Assembly (NCBI GenBank): GCA_035626395.1
Contig: DASPNR010000041.1
Coordinates: 1-64,000 of the forward strand
Source of the DNA: Candidatus Limnocylindrales bacterium
GTDB taxonomy: Bacteria; Desulfobacterota; Binatia; UBA1149; CAITLU01
Length of the DNA: 64,000 nt
Direction of reading: 5' to 3'
Both the position numbers and the translations under genes were made by a program. Below, piece by piece: positions 51,130-60,199 of this stretch (within the stretch, counting starts at the first letter, position 1; the number at the start of each line of letters is the position of its first letter). The notes beneath the pieces are model-generated. The model was not told the origin of the DNA. It did not search any database and saw only the letters and a program-made list of their open reading frames with translations.

Positions 51130-54100
51130 GTGACGTTGACGCCGCCGCGCGCCGCTCCTTCGGCCGCGCGCGATCCAGACCTGGCCCGCGTGGCGGATCT
51201 CGTCCCTTCCTGCGCGCGCCGCATCCTCCATCTCGGCTGCGGCCGCGGCGTCGCCGCGTTGCTGCTGAAGCTGCGCAGGCCCGACCGCCACGTCATCGGC
51301 GTCGTCGGCGACGCCACGCTGGTGCGCCAGGCCCGGGAGCACTGCGACGAGGTCGTCGCGGCGGCCGACACCTCCCGCCTTCCCCCGGGCTCCTTCGACT
51401 GCATCATTGCAAGTGACCTGCTCGAGCGCGCCGCCGACCCGGCGCTCGCGCTTGCTTCGGCGCTGCGGCTCCTGGTTCCGGGCGGACATCTGATTGTGGA
51501 AGCACCGTCTGCCGCTCATGCACGCGCTCTGGCGCTGGCATCGACCAGCGCGCAGGGCGGCGCGGCGGGCGGCACTGCGGGCAGCGCGCACGGTGTGCGC
51601 GGCTTCACGCGTCGCGGCGTGATCGAGCTGCTGCGGCACAGCGGCTGCGAGGTGACGGGCCTGCGCCTCGACCTCGAGCATGCGACGCCGGACAAGCCGC
51701 TGCCGCTGGTGCACCAGAGGGGCCTGCGCGTCGAGGAGCTCGAAGAGTCGCTGGCGCCGCGGATCTTCGTGAATGCCGTTTACGCGGAAGCGGCCGCCTG
51801 GATCCCGGTGTGTTCGGTGATCGTGCGACCGGTCGGCGCGACCGATGCGACGATGGCGGCGCTTGGCGAAGAGGCGCAGCGCCTGTCGCTGCAGGTGGTG
51901 GTGGCCGAGGGCAAGACCCCGAGCGACTTGAATGCCGCCGTGCGCGCGGCGCGCGGCCGCTACATCGCCTTCCTCGATGCGGGCACCGTTCCTCAGCCGG
52001 GATGGCTGACCGCGATGATCCAGGCGCTGCAGACCAATCCGCGCGCGGGCGCCGTCGGGCCGAAAAGGGAGGCGGGCCAGGCGTTGCAGGCGGACGGCGC
52101 ATTGCACGCAGACGCCGCTCTGCACGCGGCGGCGCTGGATGCGGCCGTTTCGGCCGAATACGGCCAGGGCATCGATGCGGTCGCACTGCCGTATCGCCAC
52201 GAGCCGTTCCCGCTGCGCCAGGCGCCGGTCGGCGCGGTCAGCGGCGTGCCGGCCGTCGGCGTCGACGGCATGGTCATGGAGCGCTCGCGCTTCATCGAGA
52301 TGGCCGGGTTCGACGAGCGGCTGCGCGTGCGCAGCTTCGATGCCGACCTGTGCCTGCGGCTGCGCGCGCACGGCCGCCCCGTGCTGTGCTGCTCGGAGGG
52401 CGTCGTGCGCGCCGCGGCAACCGACGTCGATGACGCTACCGCCGCCTCCGACCGCCGCTACTTCGGCGACAAGTGGTCGCCGGCGCTCGAGGCCATCCAG
52501 CTCGATCGTTCCGTTGCCGAGCGGCCGCCGGGCCTGCAGCTGCGCTCGCGCGTGCAGGGCAGGCCTGCGCTCTTGTGGTCGGGCTACGTCTTCGGTCCTA
52601 GCGGATACGCCGAGAGCACGCGCGGCTTTCTGACGGCGTTGGAGCGGGCAGGCGTGCAGACGCTGGCGAGCCCGTTCGCCCACGGCAATCCCAGCTCGCT
52701 CGATGAAGTCGTCGATTTCGATCCGTTCCTGGTCGAGCGCGCGCCGCAGAGCTTCGTCAGCATCGTCTCGCGGCCGGCGATCTTCTTTCGCCGGCAGGCG
52801 CAGGAACATATCGCCATCGGCCGTACGATGAACGAAACCGACCGCATTCCGAACGGCTGGGTGCCGCGCTGCAATCAGATGGACCAGATCTGGGTGCCGA
52901 GCCGCTTCAACCTGGAGGCATTCGTGCGTTCGGGCGTGGACGCCGAGCGCGTGTTCGTGATTCCGGAGACGATCGACGAGCGCATGTACGGGCCGTCGGT
53001 GGCCCCGCTGGCCGTCGAGAACGTGACCGGGTTCGTGTTCCTCTCCGTCTTCCTGCTCGGACCGCGCAAGGGATGGAAGCTGCTGCTGCAAGCGTATCTC
53101 GACGAGTTCCGCTGCGAGGAGGACGTCACGCTGCTGCTGCGAGTGTCGCCCTCGCTGCGCTCGCCGCTGAGGGAGCTGACCGACTTCATTCGCGAGCACA
53201 CCGGCGACCCGGCGCGGGCGCCGCGCGTCGTGTTGTGCCCGGGCACGGTCGACGGCGCCACGATGCCGCGCCTCTATCGCAGCGCCGACGCGTTCGTCCT
53301 GCCGTCTCGAGGAGAAGGCTGGGGGCGCCCGTACATGGAGGCGATGGCGTCGGGGCTGCCCACCATCGGCACGGGGTGGAGCGGCAACACCGACTTCATG
53401 GACGAGCACAACTCGTATCTCATCGAATACACGCTCGTGCCGCACAACGATCCGAGCCTGCCGGTGCACTTCCACACGCCCGAGCAGACGCTGTGGGCCG
53501 AGCCGTCGCTCGATCATCTGCGCACGCTGATGCGCACGGTCTTCGAGAACCGCGACGCGGCGGCACGTCGAGGCGCTCTTGCGCGCCAGTCGGTGCTGGA
53601 CCGGTTCCGGCACGGCAAGGTCGCGGACATCGTCATCGAGCGGCTGCAGCAAAGCGGCATCGAGGTCGCACGGTCGAAGGCGCCGTCGCCCGCGGCCGAG
53701 GTGCAGACGCCGGCGGCCGAGGCGCCGTCGCCCGCGGCCGAGGTGCAGACGCCGGCGGCTGAGGCGCGGTCGCCCGTGGCCCAAGCGCCGTCGATATCGG
53801 TGATCCTCGTGGCGCGCGGCGGTGCCGACCGTGCAGCCGCGTGTGTGCGGCGCATCGAGACGAACTCCCCGCGTCTTGCCTTCGAGCTGGTCGTGGTGAT
53901 GTGCGGCAGCGTCGCACTGCCAATCGCGAGCGCGGTTGCCGCGGCGGTGCGCGTCGTCTCGGTCTCCGAGACCGCCAGTGATGCCACGGCACGCAACGCC
54001 GGCGCGGGCGCGGCCGCCGGCGAGCACCTGGTCTTCGTCGATGACGACGTGTGGCCGCAGCCGGGATGGGCCGACGCTCTGGTCGAAGAGCTGCGCGCCA

Positions 54101-55767
54101 GCTCGGGCACCGCAGTGGTCGGAAGCAGACTCGTGGCGCGCGACGGTACGCTGCTGCACGCGGGGCTGGTCTACGGGCCCGATCTTCTGCCGTATCCGAT
54201 CCATCGCGGAGCCGAGCCTGCGGCGCCGGCTGCCGGGCAAGCGCGTGCCGTCAGCGCCGTCGCCGGCACCGGCATGCTGATCCGCCGCAAGAGCCTGCTG
54301 GCCGTCGGCGGCTTCGACGAAGCGCTCGAAGGAACCCATGCCGATGCGGCGTTGTGCCAGCGCATGCGCGAGCTCGGTCTGGAGATCGTCTACTGCCCGC
54401 GCAGCACGCTGGTTCACGACGAGCGTGCGCGGCCGGGGCCACGCCTGGAGCGCGAGGCCGCGGCTGCGTTTCTGGAGCGATGGGCGCCGAGCCTGTGGTG
54501 CGACGATGAAGCACGGTGCGAGGAAGACGGCAGCGACGTCATCGCCGCGCGCGCGGCAGCGTGGCAGATGCCGCCGGCAGGCCGCGTCCGCAGCGCGCGG
54601 GAGCCGGCGGTGCTGTGGTCCGCGCCCGTATTCGATCGCAGCGGATACGCCAACGAGGCGCGCGATTACGTGCTGGCGCTCGATGAGGCCGGCGTCGACG
54701 TCTACGTGAACGCGTATCCGTGGCGGCACGTGCCATCGGATCTGCCGGGAGACGAGGTCGCGCGCATTGCCGAGCTGGCACGCGCAGGGCTGCCGTCCGA
54801 CTTCGTGCACGTCATCCAGCATCAGGCGATCCGCTTCTGGCGCCATCCCCAGGCGCTGGCCAATGTCGGCCGGACCATGTTCGAGACCGATTCGCTGCCG
54901 CAGGACCGCGTCGAGCGCTGCAACGCGATGGATGAGGTGTGGGTGCCGAGCCGCTTCAACGCGCAGACGTTCGCTGCCGCGGGCGTCGATGCCGGCAGGC
55001 TGGTGGTGATTCCCGAAGCCATCGATGCCGATCTGTACGGCGCCGCTGCCGAGCCTCTGCTGATCCCGGACGCTCGCGGCTTCGTGTTCCTGTCGGTCTT
55101 CGCGTGGAGCCCGCGAAAAGGCTGGGACGTCCTGCTGCGCGCGTTCGGCGACGAGTTCGCGGCCAGCGACGACGTCACGCTGGTGCTGGCGATCAGCACG
55201 AGCGCCGCCGGCATGCCGGGCGATCCGGCGCCGGCGGTGCTGTCGTACCTGCGCGATGCGCTCGGCCGCGACCCTGCGGCCACGGCGCGCATCGTGGTGC
55301 TGCCGCTGGCGCTGTCGCCGAAGAAGATGCCGGCTCTCTATGCTGCGGCCGATGCGTTCGTGCTGCCGTCGCGCGGCGAGGGATGGGGAAGGCCGTACAT
55401 GGAGGCGATGGCGTGCGGGCTGCCCACGATCGGCACGGGCTGGAGCGGCAACACCGAGTTCATGAACGCCGGCAACTCCTATCTCATCGACTTCGAGCTG
55501 GTGGACCTGCCCGAGGAGGGATGGGCGCGTCCGGGCCTGTTCCGCGGCCAGCGGTGGGCCGCGCCGTCGGTCGAGCACCTGCGCAGTCTGATGCGCCACG
55601 TCTACACGCATCGCGAGGAGGCGCGCCGCATCGGCGGGCGCGCACGCGCCGAGATCCTCGAACGCTACGACCGCCGCCGCATTGCCCAGACGATGAAGGT
55701 CCGCCTCGCAGCTCTGGGGTCCAATCCGGAGAATGCGGTTTCCTGGCCGCCGCGTCGGAAGCCGTAG
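51130..55767 (+). CDS. Five-domain methyltransferase-GT2-GT4-GT2-GT4 fusion
   Basis: The 1545-residue protein has in order an N-terminal class I methyltransferase domain (about 1-200, ILHLGCGRGVAALLL, then LLVPGGHLIVEAPS) and a GT2-like domain (about 218-450). A GT4-like domain follows (about 475-845), with ADAFVLPSRGEGWGRPYMEA and GTGWSGNTDFMDE, then a repeated linker (about 851-880), a second GT2 (about 886-1150, HLVFVDDDVWPQPGWADALV) and a second GT4 (about 1160-1545). The two GT2-GT4 halves are clearly duplicated (LWSGYVFGPSGYAES versus LWSAPVFDRSGYANE). Each GT4 retains the E-x7-E motif in EGWGRPYMEAMA. It has no membrane segment and is probably cytoplasmic. Products could be cell-surface glycans. 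It starts with GTG and lacks a strong ribosome binding site. Confidence 0.8.
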   Translation: MTLTPPRAAPSAARDPDLARVADLVPSCARRILHLGCGRGVAALLLKLRRPDRHVIGVVGDATLVRQAREHCDEVVAAADTSRLPPGSFDCIIASDLLERAADPALALASALRLLVPGGHLIVEAPSAAHARALALASTSAQGGAAGGTAGSAHGVRGFTRRGVIELLRHSGCEVTGLRLDLEHATPDKPLPLVHQRGLRVEELEESLAPRIFVNAVYAEAAAWIPVCSVIVRPVGATDATMAALGEEAQRLSLQVVVAEGKTPSDLNAAVRAARGRYIAFLDAGTVPQPGWLTAMIQALQTNPRAGAVGPKREAGQALQADGALHADAALHAAALDAAVSAEYGQGIDAVALPYRHEPFPLRQAPVGAVSGVPAVGVDGMVMERSRFIEMAGFDERLRVRSFDADLCLRLRAHGRPVLCCSEGVVRAAATDVDDATAASDRRYFGDKWSPALEAIQLDRSVAERPPGLQLRSRVQGRPALLWSGYVFGPSGYAESTRGFLTALERAGVQTLASPFAHGNPSSLDEVVDFDPFLVERAPQSFVSIVSRPAIFFRRQAQEHIAIGRTMNETDRIPNGWVPRCNQMDQIWVPSRFNLEAFVRSGVDAERVFVIPETIDERMYGPSVAPLAVENVTGFVFLSVFLLGPRKGWKLLLQAYLDEFRCEEDVTLLLRVSPSLRSPLRELTDFIREHTGDPARAPRVVLCPGTVDGATMPRLYRSADAFVLPSRGEGWGRPYMEAMASGLPTIGTGWSGNTDFMDEHNSYLIEYTLVPHNDPSLPVHFHTPEQTLWAEPSLDHLRTLMRTVFENRDAAARRGALARQSVLDRFRHGKVADIVIERLQQSGIEVARSKAPSPAAEVQTPAAEAPSPAAEVQTPAAEARSPVAQAPSISVILVARGGADRAAACVRRIETNSPRLAFELVVVMCGSVALPIASAVAAAVRVVSVSETASDATARNAGAGAAAGEHLVFVDDDVWPQPGWADALVEELRASSGTAVVGSRLVARDGTLLHAGLVYGPDLLPYPIHRGAEPAAPAAGQARAVSAVAGTGMLIRRKSLLAVGGFDEALEGTHADAALCQRMRELGLEIVYCPRSTLVHDERARPGPRLEREAAAAFLERWAPSLWCDDEARCEEDGSDVIAARAAAWQMPPAGRVRSAREPAVLWSAPVFDRSGYANEARDYVLALDEAGVDVYVNAYPWRHVPSDLPGDEVARIAELARAGLPSDFVHVIQHQAIRFWRHPQALANVGRTMFETDSLPQDRVERCNAMDEVWVPSRFNAQTFAAAGVDAGRLVVIPEAIDADLYGAAAEPLLIPDARGFVFLSVFAWSPRKGWDVLLRAFGDEFAASDDVTLVLAISTSAAGMPGDPAPAVLSYLRDALGRDPAATARIVVLPLALSPKKMPALYAAADAFVLPSRGEGWGRPYMEAMACGLPTIGTGWSGNTEFMNAGNSYLIDFELVDLPEEGWARPGLFRGQRWAAPSVEHLRSLMRHVYTHREEARRIGGRARAEILERYDRRRIAQTMKVRLAALGSNPENAVSWPPRRKP
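53680..53763 (+). repeat. Tandem 42-bp repeat in the glycosyltransferase linker
   Basis: Two identical 42-base units start at 53680 and 53722, with a partial degenerate third from 53764. Each encodes 14 residues (APSPAAEVQTPAAE). The repeat forms a Pro/Ala/Glu-rich flexible linker between the two duplicated halves of the glycosyltransferase protein. Exact DNA identity suggests recent duplication. Confidence 0.8.
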
Positions 55768-55782
55768 CGGGCGAGACCGAGA

Positions 55783-58536
55783 TCAGCTGAGCCAGCCGCG
55801 CTGGGCGGCGATCAGCGCCAGGCGGGCTCGCGAGTGGATGTCGAGCTTGGCGTAGACCTGCTGGAGGTGGGAGTCGACGGTCTTCGGGCTGAGGAACAAA
55901 GCGGCCGCGGCTTGGCGAATGGTAAGGCCACGCGCCAGAGCGGTTGCCACGCGCAGCTCCTGCTCGGTCAGCTCGGCCGATGCTGCCGTCGCGCCGCCGC
56001 GGCGCCGCGCACCGGCCGCGCGCAGCTCCGCGGCCGTCCGTTCACGCCACGGCCGGGCGCCGAGCCTCTCGAAAATCCCGTCGGCTTCCTTCAGGCATCG
56101 CCGTGCCTGCATGCGCCGCCGCGCCCGATGCAGTCGCGAGCCATACAGCAGCAGCGTGCGCGCCCGCTCGAAGGGCATCGGCCGCTGCGCTTCCAGAGCC
56201 AGGGCGCGTTCGAAACACGCCTCGAAGCCGTCGCCAGCGATCATTCCTTCGCATCTTGCCGCAAGCGCAGCGCCGACCGCGCTCCCGGTCTCCTCGGCTT
56301 CGAGCCGCAGCTTCTCGGTGACCGCGACGGCATCGGCAACGCGTCCCGTCAGCACGAGCGCTTCGACCAGATCCGGGCGCCACGGAAGGATGCTCGGGTG
56401 AAGCAGGCCCGCACGCTCGACGGCCACCTCCTCGACCTGCTCGAGCACCGAGATGGCGCTGTCGGCGCGGCCCATGCTCAGCTCCAGAAGCCCGAGCGCG
56501 GTCAGCACGTACGACTGCATCGTCCGATTGCCGTGCCCATCGGTCAGCCGCCGGGCCCGCTCGATGCACGCGCGTGCCCGTTCCTCGTCGCCGCGCGCGG
56601 CGGCGATGCGTGCCCGCACGATGAGCGCGCGCGGCAGCGCATCGCCGTTGGCGGTCTCCTCGCCGATCATGATGGCCTCATCGGACTGCCGCTCGGCAAG
56701 ATCCCACAGGCCCAGCCTGTGCGCGGCGTCGGCCGCGTGCCCGAGCGGCGCAGAGCGCGCGGCATGCGCGGAGATGCTCTCGAGCGAGTCCAGAACCGCC
56801 GCCGCGTGCTCGTGCGCCTGCTCGTAGCACTCCAGCGCCGTTCGCAGATGGGTGATCATCGAGTGCGTCCGCAGCGCCAGCTCCTGGTCGTGCACGTCGA
56901 GCACGTCGCGCTCGACGCGCTCGAGAACCGCGCGCCCTTCGGCCATGCGGCCGCGGAAGATCAGCCCGGCCGCCAGGCACGCGCCGACCTGCGCCTTGAC
57001 GAGCGCATCGCCGCCTTGGCCGAGCAGCTCGGCAGCCCGGCCACCGAGCCGCAGCAGCTCGCGCACGTCGCCGGCCAGCAACGCCGCCATGCCGGCATCG
57101 GCCGTGACGAACGCCGCCATCGGCGCGTCTGCCGCCGTCTCGGCCGCTTCGGCCAGCGTACGCAGCAGCGAGAGCGCCGTGTCGACCTCGCCCACGCCCA
57201 GCAGCAACAGGCTGCGCGTGTGCAGCGTGCGCGGGCTGAAGCCGACGCCGGTGCCGAGCGCGACGGCGGCGTCCAGCAGCGCCAGCGCGCGCTGGAGCTG
57301 GCCGGCGGCGATGCGCGCATTGCAGGCGCGCAGAAGGCGCCGCGCCTGCAGCTCCTTGTCGATCGACAGGGCGGCGGCACGCTCGTACGCCAACGAGGCT
57401 TCGACGTATCCGCGCCGCGCCGAAGCGCGTGCGGCTGCATCGGACAGGGCCGCGGCGGCTTCCTCGTCGGCGCCTGCCGCGCTCTCGGCCAGGTGCCATG
57501 CTCTTCGATCGCCTTCGACGATCGCCGAAAGCGCGCGATGGGCGGCGCGGCGCTGCGGCGCGCCGGCGCGGTGGTAGGCAGCGCTGCGCAGCAGCGGATG
57601 CGAGAAGCGCAGGCGCCCGCCCGACACGGCGACGATCGCGGCGGCTTCGGCATCTTCCAGGGCCGAGGGGTCGATGCCGGCGTTGCGGCAGGCGCAAGCG
57701 ATGATTGCGAGGTCGCTGCTGTCGCACGCCGCCGCGACGAGCAGCGCGTCCTGCGCCGCCGGCTCGAGCGCGCGCAGGCGACGCTCGAAGAGCGTGGCCA
57801 GACGGCTGCGCGTGCGAAACGCTGCCGGCAGCGGGGCATCGCCGCTGCGCTCCTGCGGCGCCAGCGACGAGGCGATCTCGACGAGCGCCAGCGGATTGCC
57901 TTCGCCTGCGGCCACCACGGCCTCCCGCACCGGCGCCGATAGATCGCCGGCTGCGGCAGTCACCAGCGTCCGTGCCTGCTCTGCCGCAAGCGGCGAGGGG
58001 CGCAGCGCCGATATCGCATCGAGGGCGGCGGCAACGTCTTCGCCGTCGCGGATCGCCAACAGCATCGTCATGCGCGACTCGCGCAGGCGCCGCGCCGCAA
58101 AGCCGATGCACTCGGCCGAGGCCGCGTCCAGCCACTGGGCATCGTCGACCAGGATCAGCAGCGGCCGTTGCTCGCACGCCAGTCGCATGAGGCCGAGGGC
58201 GGCCACGCAGACGGTGAAGCGGTCGCCCGCTGCCGCCGGCGCCAGCGCCAGAGCGCCTTCGAGCGCCAGCCGCTGCGGGGCAGGGAGGCGCTCGCGCAGC
58301 TCGAGCAAAGGCTCGAGGAGCTGCAGCAGCGCCGCGAACGGGAGGTGCGTTTCGGTCTCGGTGGCGCATGCCTCGAGCACCTGCATGCCGCCGGCGTGCT
58401 GACGCGCCCAGGCAAGCAGGGCGGTCTTGCCGATGCCTGCCTCGCCGCGCACCGCCAGGGCCGTACCGCGACCAGCGCGCGCATCGGCGACCGCGGCCGC
58501 GATGGCGGCGCGCTCCTGTTCGCGTCCCACGAGCAT
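55783..58536 (-). CDS. LuxR-family regulator with AAA ATPase domain (LAL/MalT-like)
   Basis: The 917-residue protein has an N-terminal P-loop ATPase (VGREQERAA start, Walker A GEAGIGKT at 31-38, Walker B LLILVDDAQWLD near 126-137). A long helical region of TPR-type repeats (about 300-820) follows, then a C-terminal LuxR-type helix-turn-helix (about 850-917, ELTEQELRVATALARGLTIR and PKTVDSHLQQVYAKLDIHSR). This order defines large ATP-binding LuxR (LAL) regulators such as MalT, which switch on genes after binding an inducer and ATP. The target is not evident: it converges with the glycosyltransferase gene (15 bases) and is divergent from a secreted hydrolase (about 130 bases), which is the likeliest neighbour to be controlled. 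Confidence 0.85.
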   Translation of the reverse strand: MLVGREQERAAIAAAVADARAGRGTALAVRGEAGIGKTALLAWARQHAGGMQVLEACATETETHLPFAALLQLLEPLLELRERLPAPQRLALEGALALAPAAAGDRFTVCVAALGLMRLACEQRPLLILVDDAQWLDAASAECIGFAARRLRESRMTMLLAIRDGEDVAAALDAISALRPSPLAAEQARTLVTAAAGDLSAPVREAVVAAGEGNPLALVEIASSLAPQERSGDAPLPAAFRTRSRLATLFERRLRALEPAAQDALLVAAACDSSDLAIIACACRNAGIDPSALEDAEAAAIVAVSGGRLRFSHPLLRSAAYHRAGAPQRRAAHRALSAIVEGDRRAWHLAESAAGADEEAAAALSDAAARASARRGYVEASLAYERAAALSIDKELQARRLLRACNARIAAGQLQRALALLDAAVALGTGVGFSPRTLHTRSLLLLGVGEVDTALSLLRTLAEAAETAADAPMAAFVTADAGMAALLAGDVRELLRLGGRAAELLGQGGDALVKAQVGACLAAGLIFRGRMAEGRAVLERVERDVLDVHDQELALRTHSMITHLRTALECYEQAHEHAAAVLDSLESISAHAARSAPLGHAADAAHRLGLWDLAERQSDEAIMIGEETANGDALPRALIVRARIAAARGDEERARACIERARRLTDGHGNRTMQSYVLTALGLLELSMGRADSAISVLEQVEEVAVERAGLLHPSILPWRPDLVEALVLTGRVADAVAVTEKLRLEAEETGSAVGAALAARCEGMIAGDGFEACFERALALEAQRPMPFERARTLLLYGSRLHRARRRMQARRCLKEADGIFERLGARPWRERTAAELRAAGARRRGGATAASAELTEQELRVATALARGLTIRQAAAALFLSPKTVDSHLQQVYAKLDIHSRARLALIAAQRGWLS

Positions 58537-58665
58537 CGGCGCCGACCATAGCCGATCGCTGCGGTCCCGCCACCGTTGGAATTCAGGTGTTCGCCCGATG
58601 CAGCACGCCGCGGCGATGCGCTACCGTGCGCCGTTGCCGGCGCTGCCGCCGGCACGGGAGGGTGC

Positions 58666-60114
58666 ATGAACACGGATTTGCGATCGGATCGACCCGGAGG
58701 CCGCGCGCGCTCGCGGCGCCCTGCGCAGCTTCCGGCGGCGGCGATGGCCGCCGCTCTTCTTGCCGCCGGTGCGGCCGTGCTCGCCGCAAGCTCGCCGGCA
58801 AACGCCATCGGCATTCCCAACGACGCGTTCCTCTACCGCCTGGGCGCCGTGACCTCGACCGCCGCGGTGCCGGTGCAGAACTTCACCGACCGGATCACGT
58901 ACACGACGGCGGGGGGCTTCTCGCGCACCGTCAGCATCGCCGTCCGGACGCCGCCGGGCGCCGCCGAGACCGAGCTGCCGGTGGTGATCATTGCGCACGG
59001 CGGCGGCGAGCAGCCCAATGCGCGCAATCCCGCCACGACGCTGCCGGAGTGGGGAGAGGCGCTGGCGCGCGCCGGCTACCTGACCATCAACGTCCTGCAC
59101 GGAACCAACGTCGGCACCGATCGCACCGCGCTGTGCAACGCCATCGGCTACCCGGTCACGCCCGACCCGGCGGCGCTGTCGGCCACGCTGCAGGACCTGG
59201 CGGCGGCGCTGGTGCAGGCGAGCCAGAGCGCCGGCGGCGTCGCCATCGCCGTCGACGAGCTGATCGACGCGCATCCCGGCCTCTTCGATCACCTGGCCGA
59301 CATGGGCGAGGAGCATGACGAGGAGTCGCCGCTGGTCGAGCAGGTGATGGACATCCTGCTGGCGCGGCTGCAGGGATGCCGCTCGATCAACGGGCTCGGG
59401 CTCTGGGACCGGCCTTACGACATCGCCGCGGTCGTCGATGCGCTGCACGACGGCGTCATCACCGAGCTCGACGGCTGGATCGACACCGACAGGATCGCGC
59501 TGCTCGGGCACTCCAACGGCACCAGCAGCGTCTTGAACGCGGTGGGACTGCAGCGCGCGCTTCCCAACGGCGTCAAGGTGCCCGCTCCGTTTCCGGCCGG
59601 GCATGAGCGGCGGCCGCTGGCTGCGGTGGCGCTGTCGCCGATGGGCGTCAACACCTACGGTCTCTTCGATACGGCAGCCTGGGCGCCGGGCGTGACCGAC
59701 TCGAAAGAGCATTCGTGGATGGGGCTCAACGACATTGCGGTGATGACGCTGACCGGGGACGGCGACAATCACTGCAAGACGCGCTACGTCTGCAGCGATT
59801 CGGATTCGGGGGCCAAGCGCATGATCCCGTTCCACCGCATGCCCGGCGGCAACAAGTACTCGGTCTACCTGCACGATCGTCTGGCCGAGGAGATCGTCTC
59901 GTCGCACGAGCTGTTCGGCAGCCTGGACGCGCCCGGGGTCTGCCGTTCGCCGTCGCTGGCAGGCCTTTGCGCCGACGAGGTCAAGTGGCTCAAGTCGGCG
60001 GTGATCGCGTTCCTGGACGCGCACGTGCTGTCCGAACAGAGCGCCGTCAACTGGCTGCGCTCGAAGAACCTTTCCCGGGCATCGGGCCGGCTCGCCCGGA
60101 TGAAGCGGAAATGA
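58666..60114 (+). CDS. Secreted alpha/beta hydrolase
   Basis: The 482-residue protein has a signal peptide (about 1-47, with SPANA) after a basic, Arg-rich start. The hydrolase core has VVIIAHGGGEQP (oxyanion-hole glycines near 111) and the nucleophile elbow LGHSNGTS with Ser283, typical of esterases or dienelactone-hydrolase-like enzymes. Several cysteines (CNAIGY, CRSINGLG, CKTRYVCSD) suggest disulphides outside the cell. The C-terminal part includes FHRMPGGNKYSVYLHD. GGGAGGG precedes the ATG at 58666. It is divergent from the LAL regulator, which may control it, and is followed by the DEAD-box helicase gene after 85 bases. The substrate is unknown. Confidence 0.75.
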   Translation: MNTDLRSDRPGGRARSRRPAQLPAAAMAAALLAAGAAVLAASSPANAIGIPNDAFLYRLGAVTSTAAVPVQNFTDRITYTTAGGFSRTVSIAVRTPPGAAETELPVVIIAHGGGEQPNARNPATTLPEWGEALARAGYLTINVLHGTNVGTDRTALCNAIGYPVTPDPAALSATLQDLAAALVQASQSAGGVAIAVDELIDAHPGLFDHLADMGEEHDEESPLVEQVMDILLARLQGCRSINGLGLWDRPYDIAAVVDALHDGVITELDGWIDTDRIALLGHSNGTSSVLNAVGLQRALPNGVKVPAPFPAGHERRPLAAVALSPMGVNTYGLFDTAAWAPGVTDSKEHSWMGLNDIAVMTLTGDGDNHCKTRYVCSDSDSGAKRMIPFHRMPGGNKYSVYLHDRLAEEIVSSHELFGSLDAPGVCRSPSLAGLCADEVKWLKSAVIAFLDAHVLSEQSAVNWLRSKNLSRASGRLARMKRK

Positions 60115-60199
60115 GAGCAGCGACGGCGGCGGCGCGCTGAGCCTCGACAGGCGATGGCGCAGCGGATCGCGCGATGAGCTTTGCTCTCGCCTGCCTGCG

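Noticed and set aside
51079..55611. 1510-codon minus-strand open frame opposite the glycosyltransferase
   Set aside because: His/Arg/Ala-rich shadow of the GC-rich plus-strand gene, no domains and no ribosome binding site.
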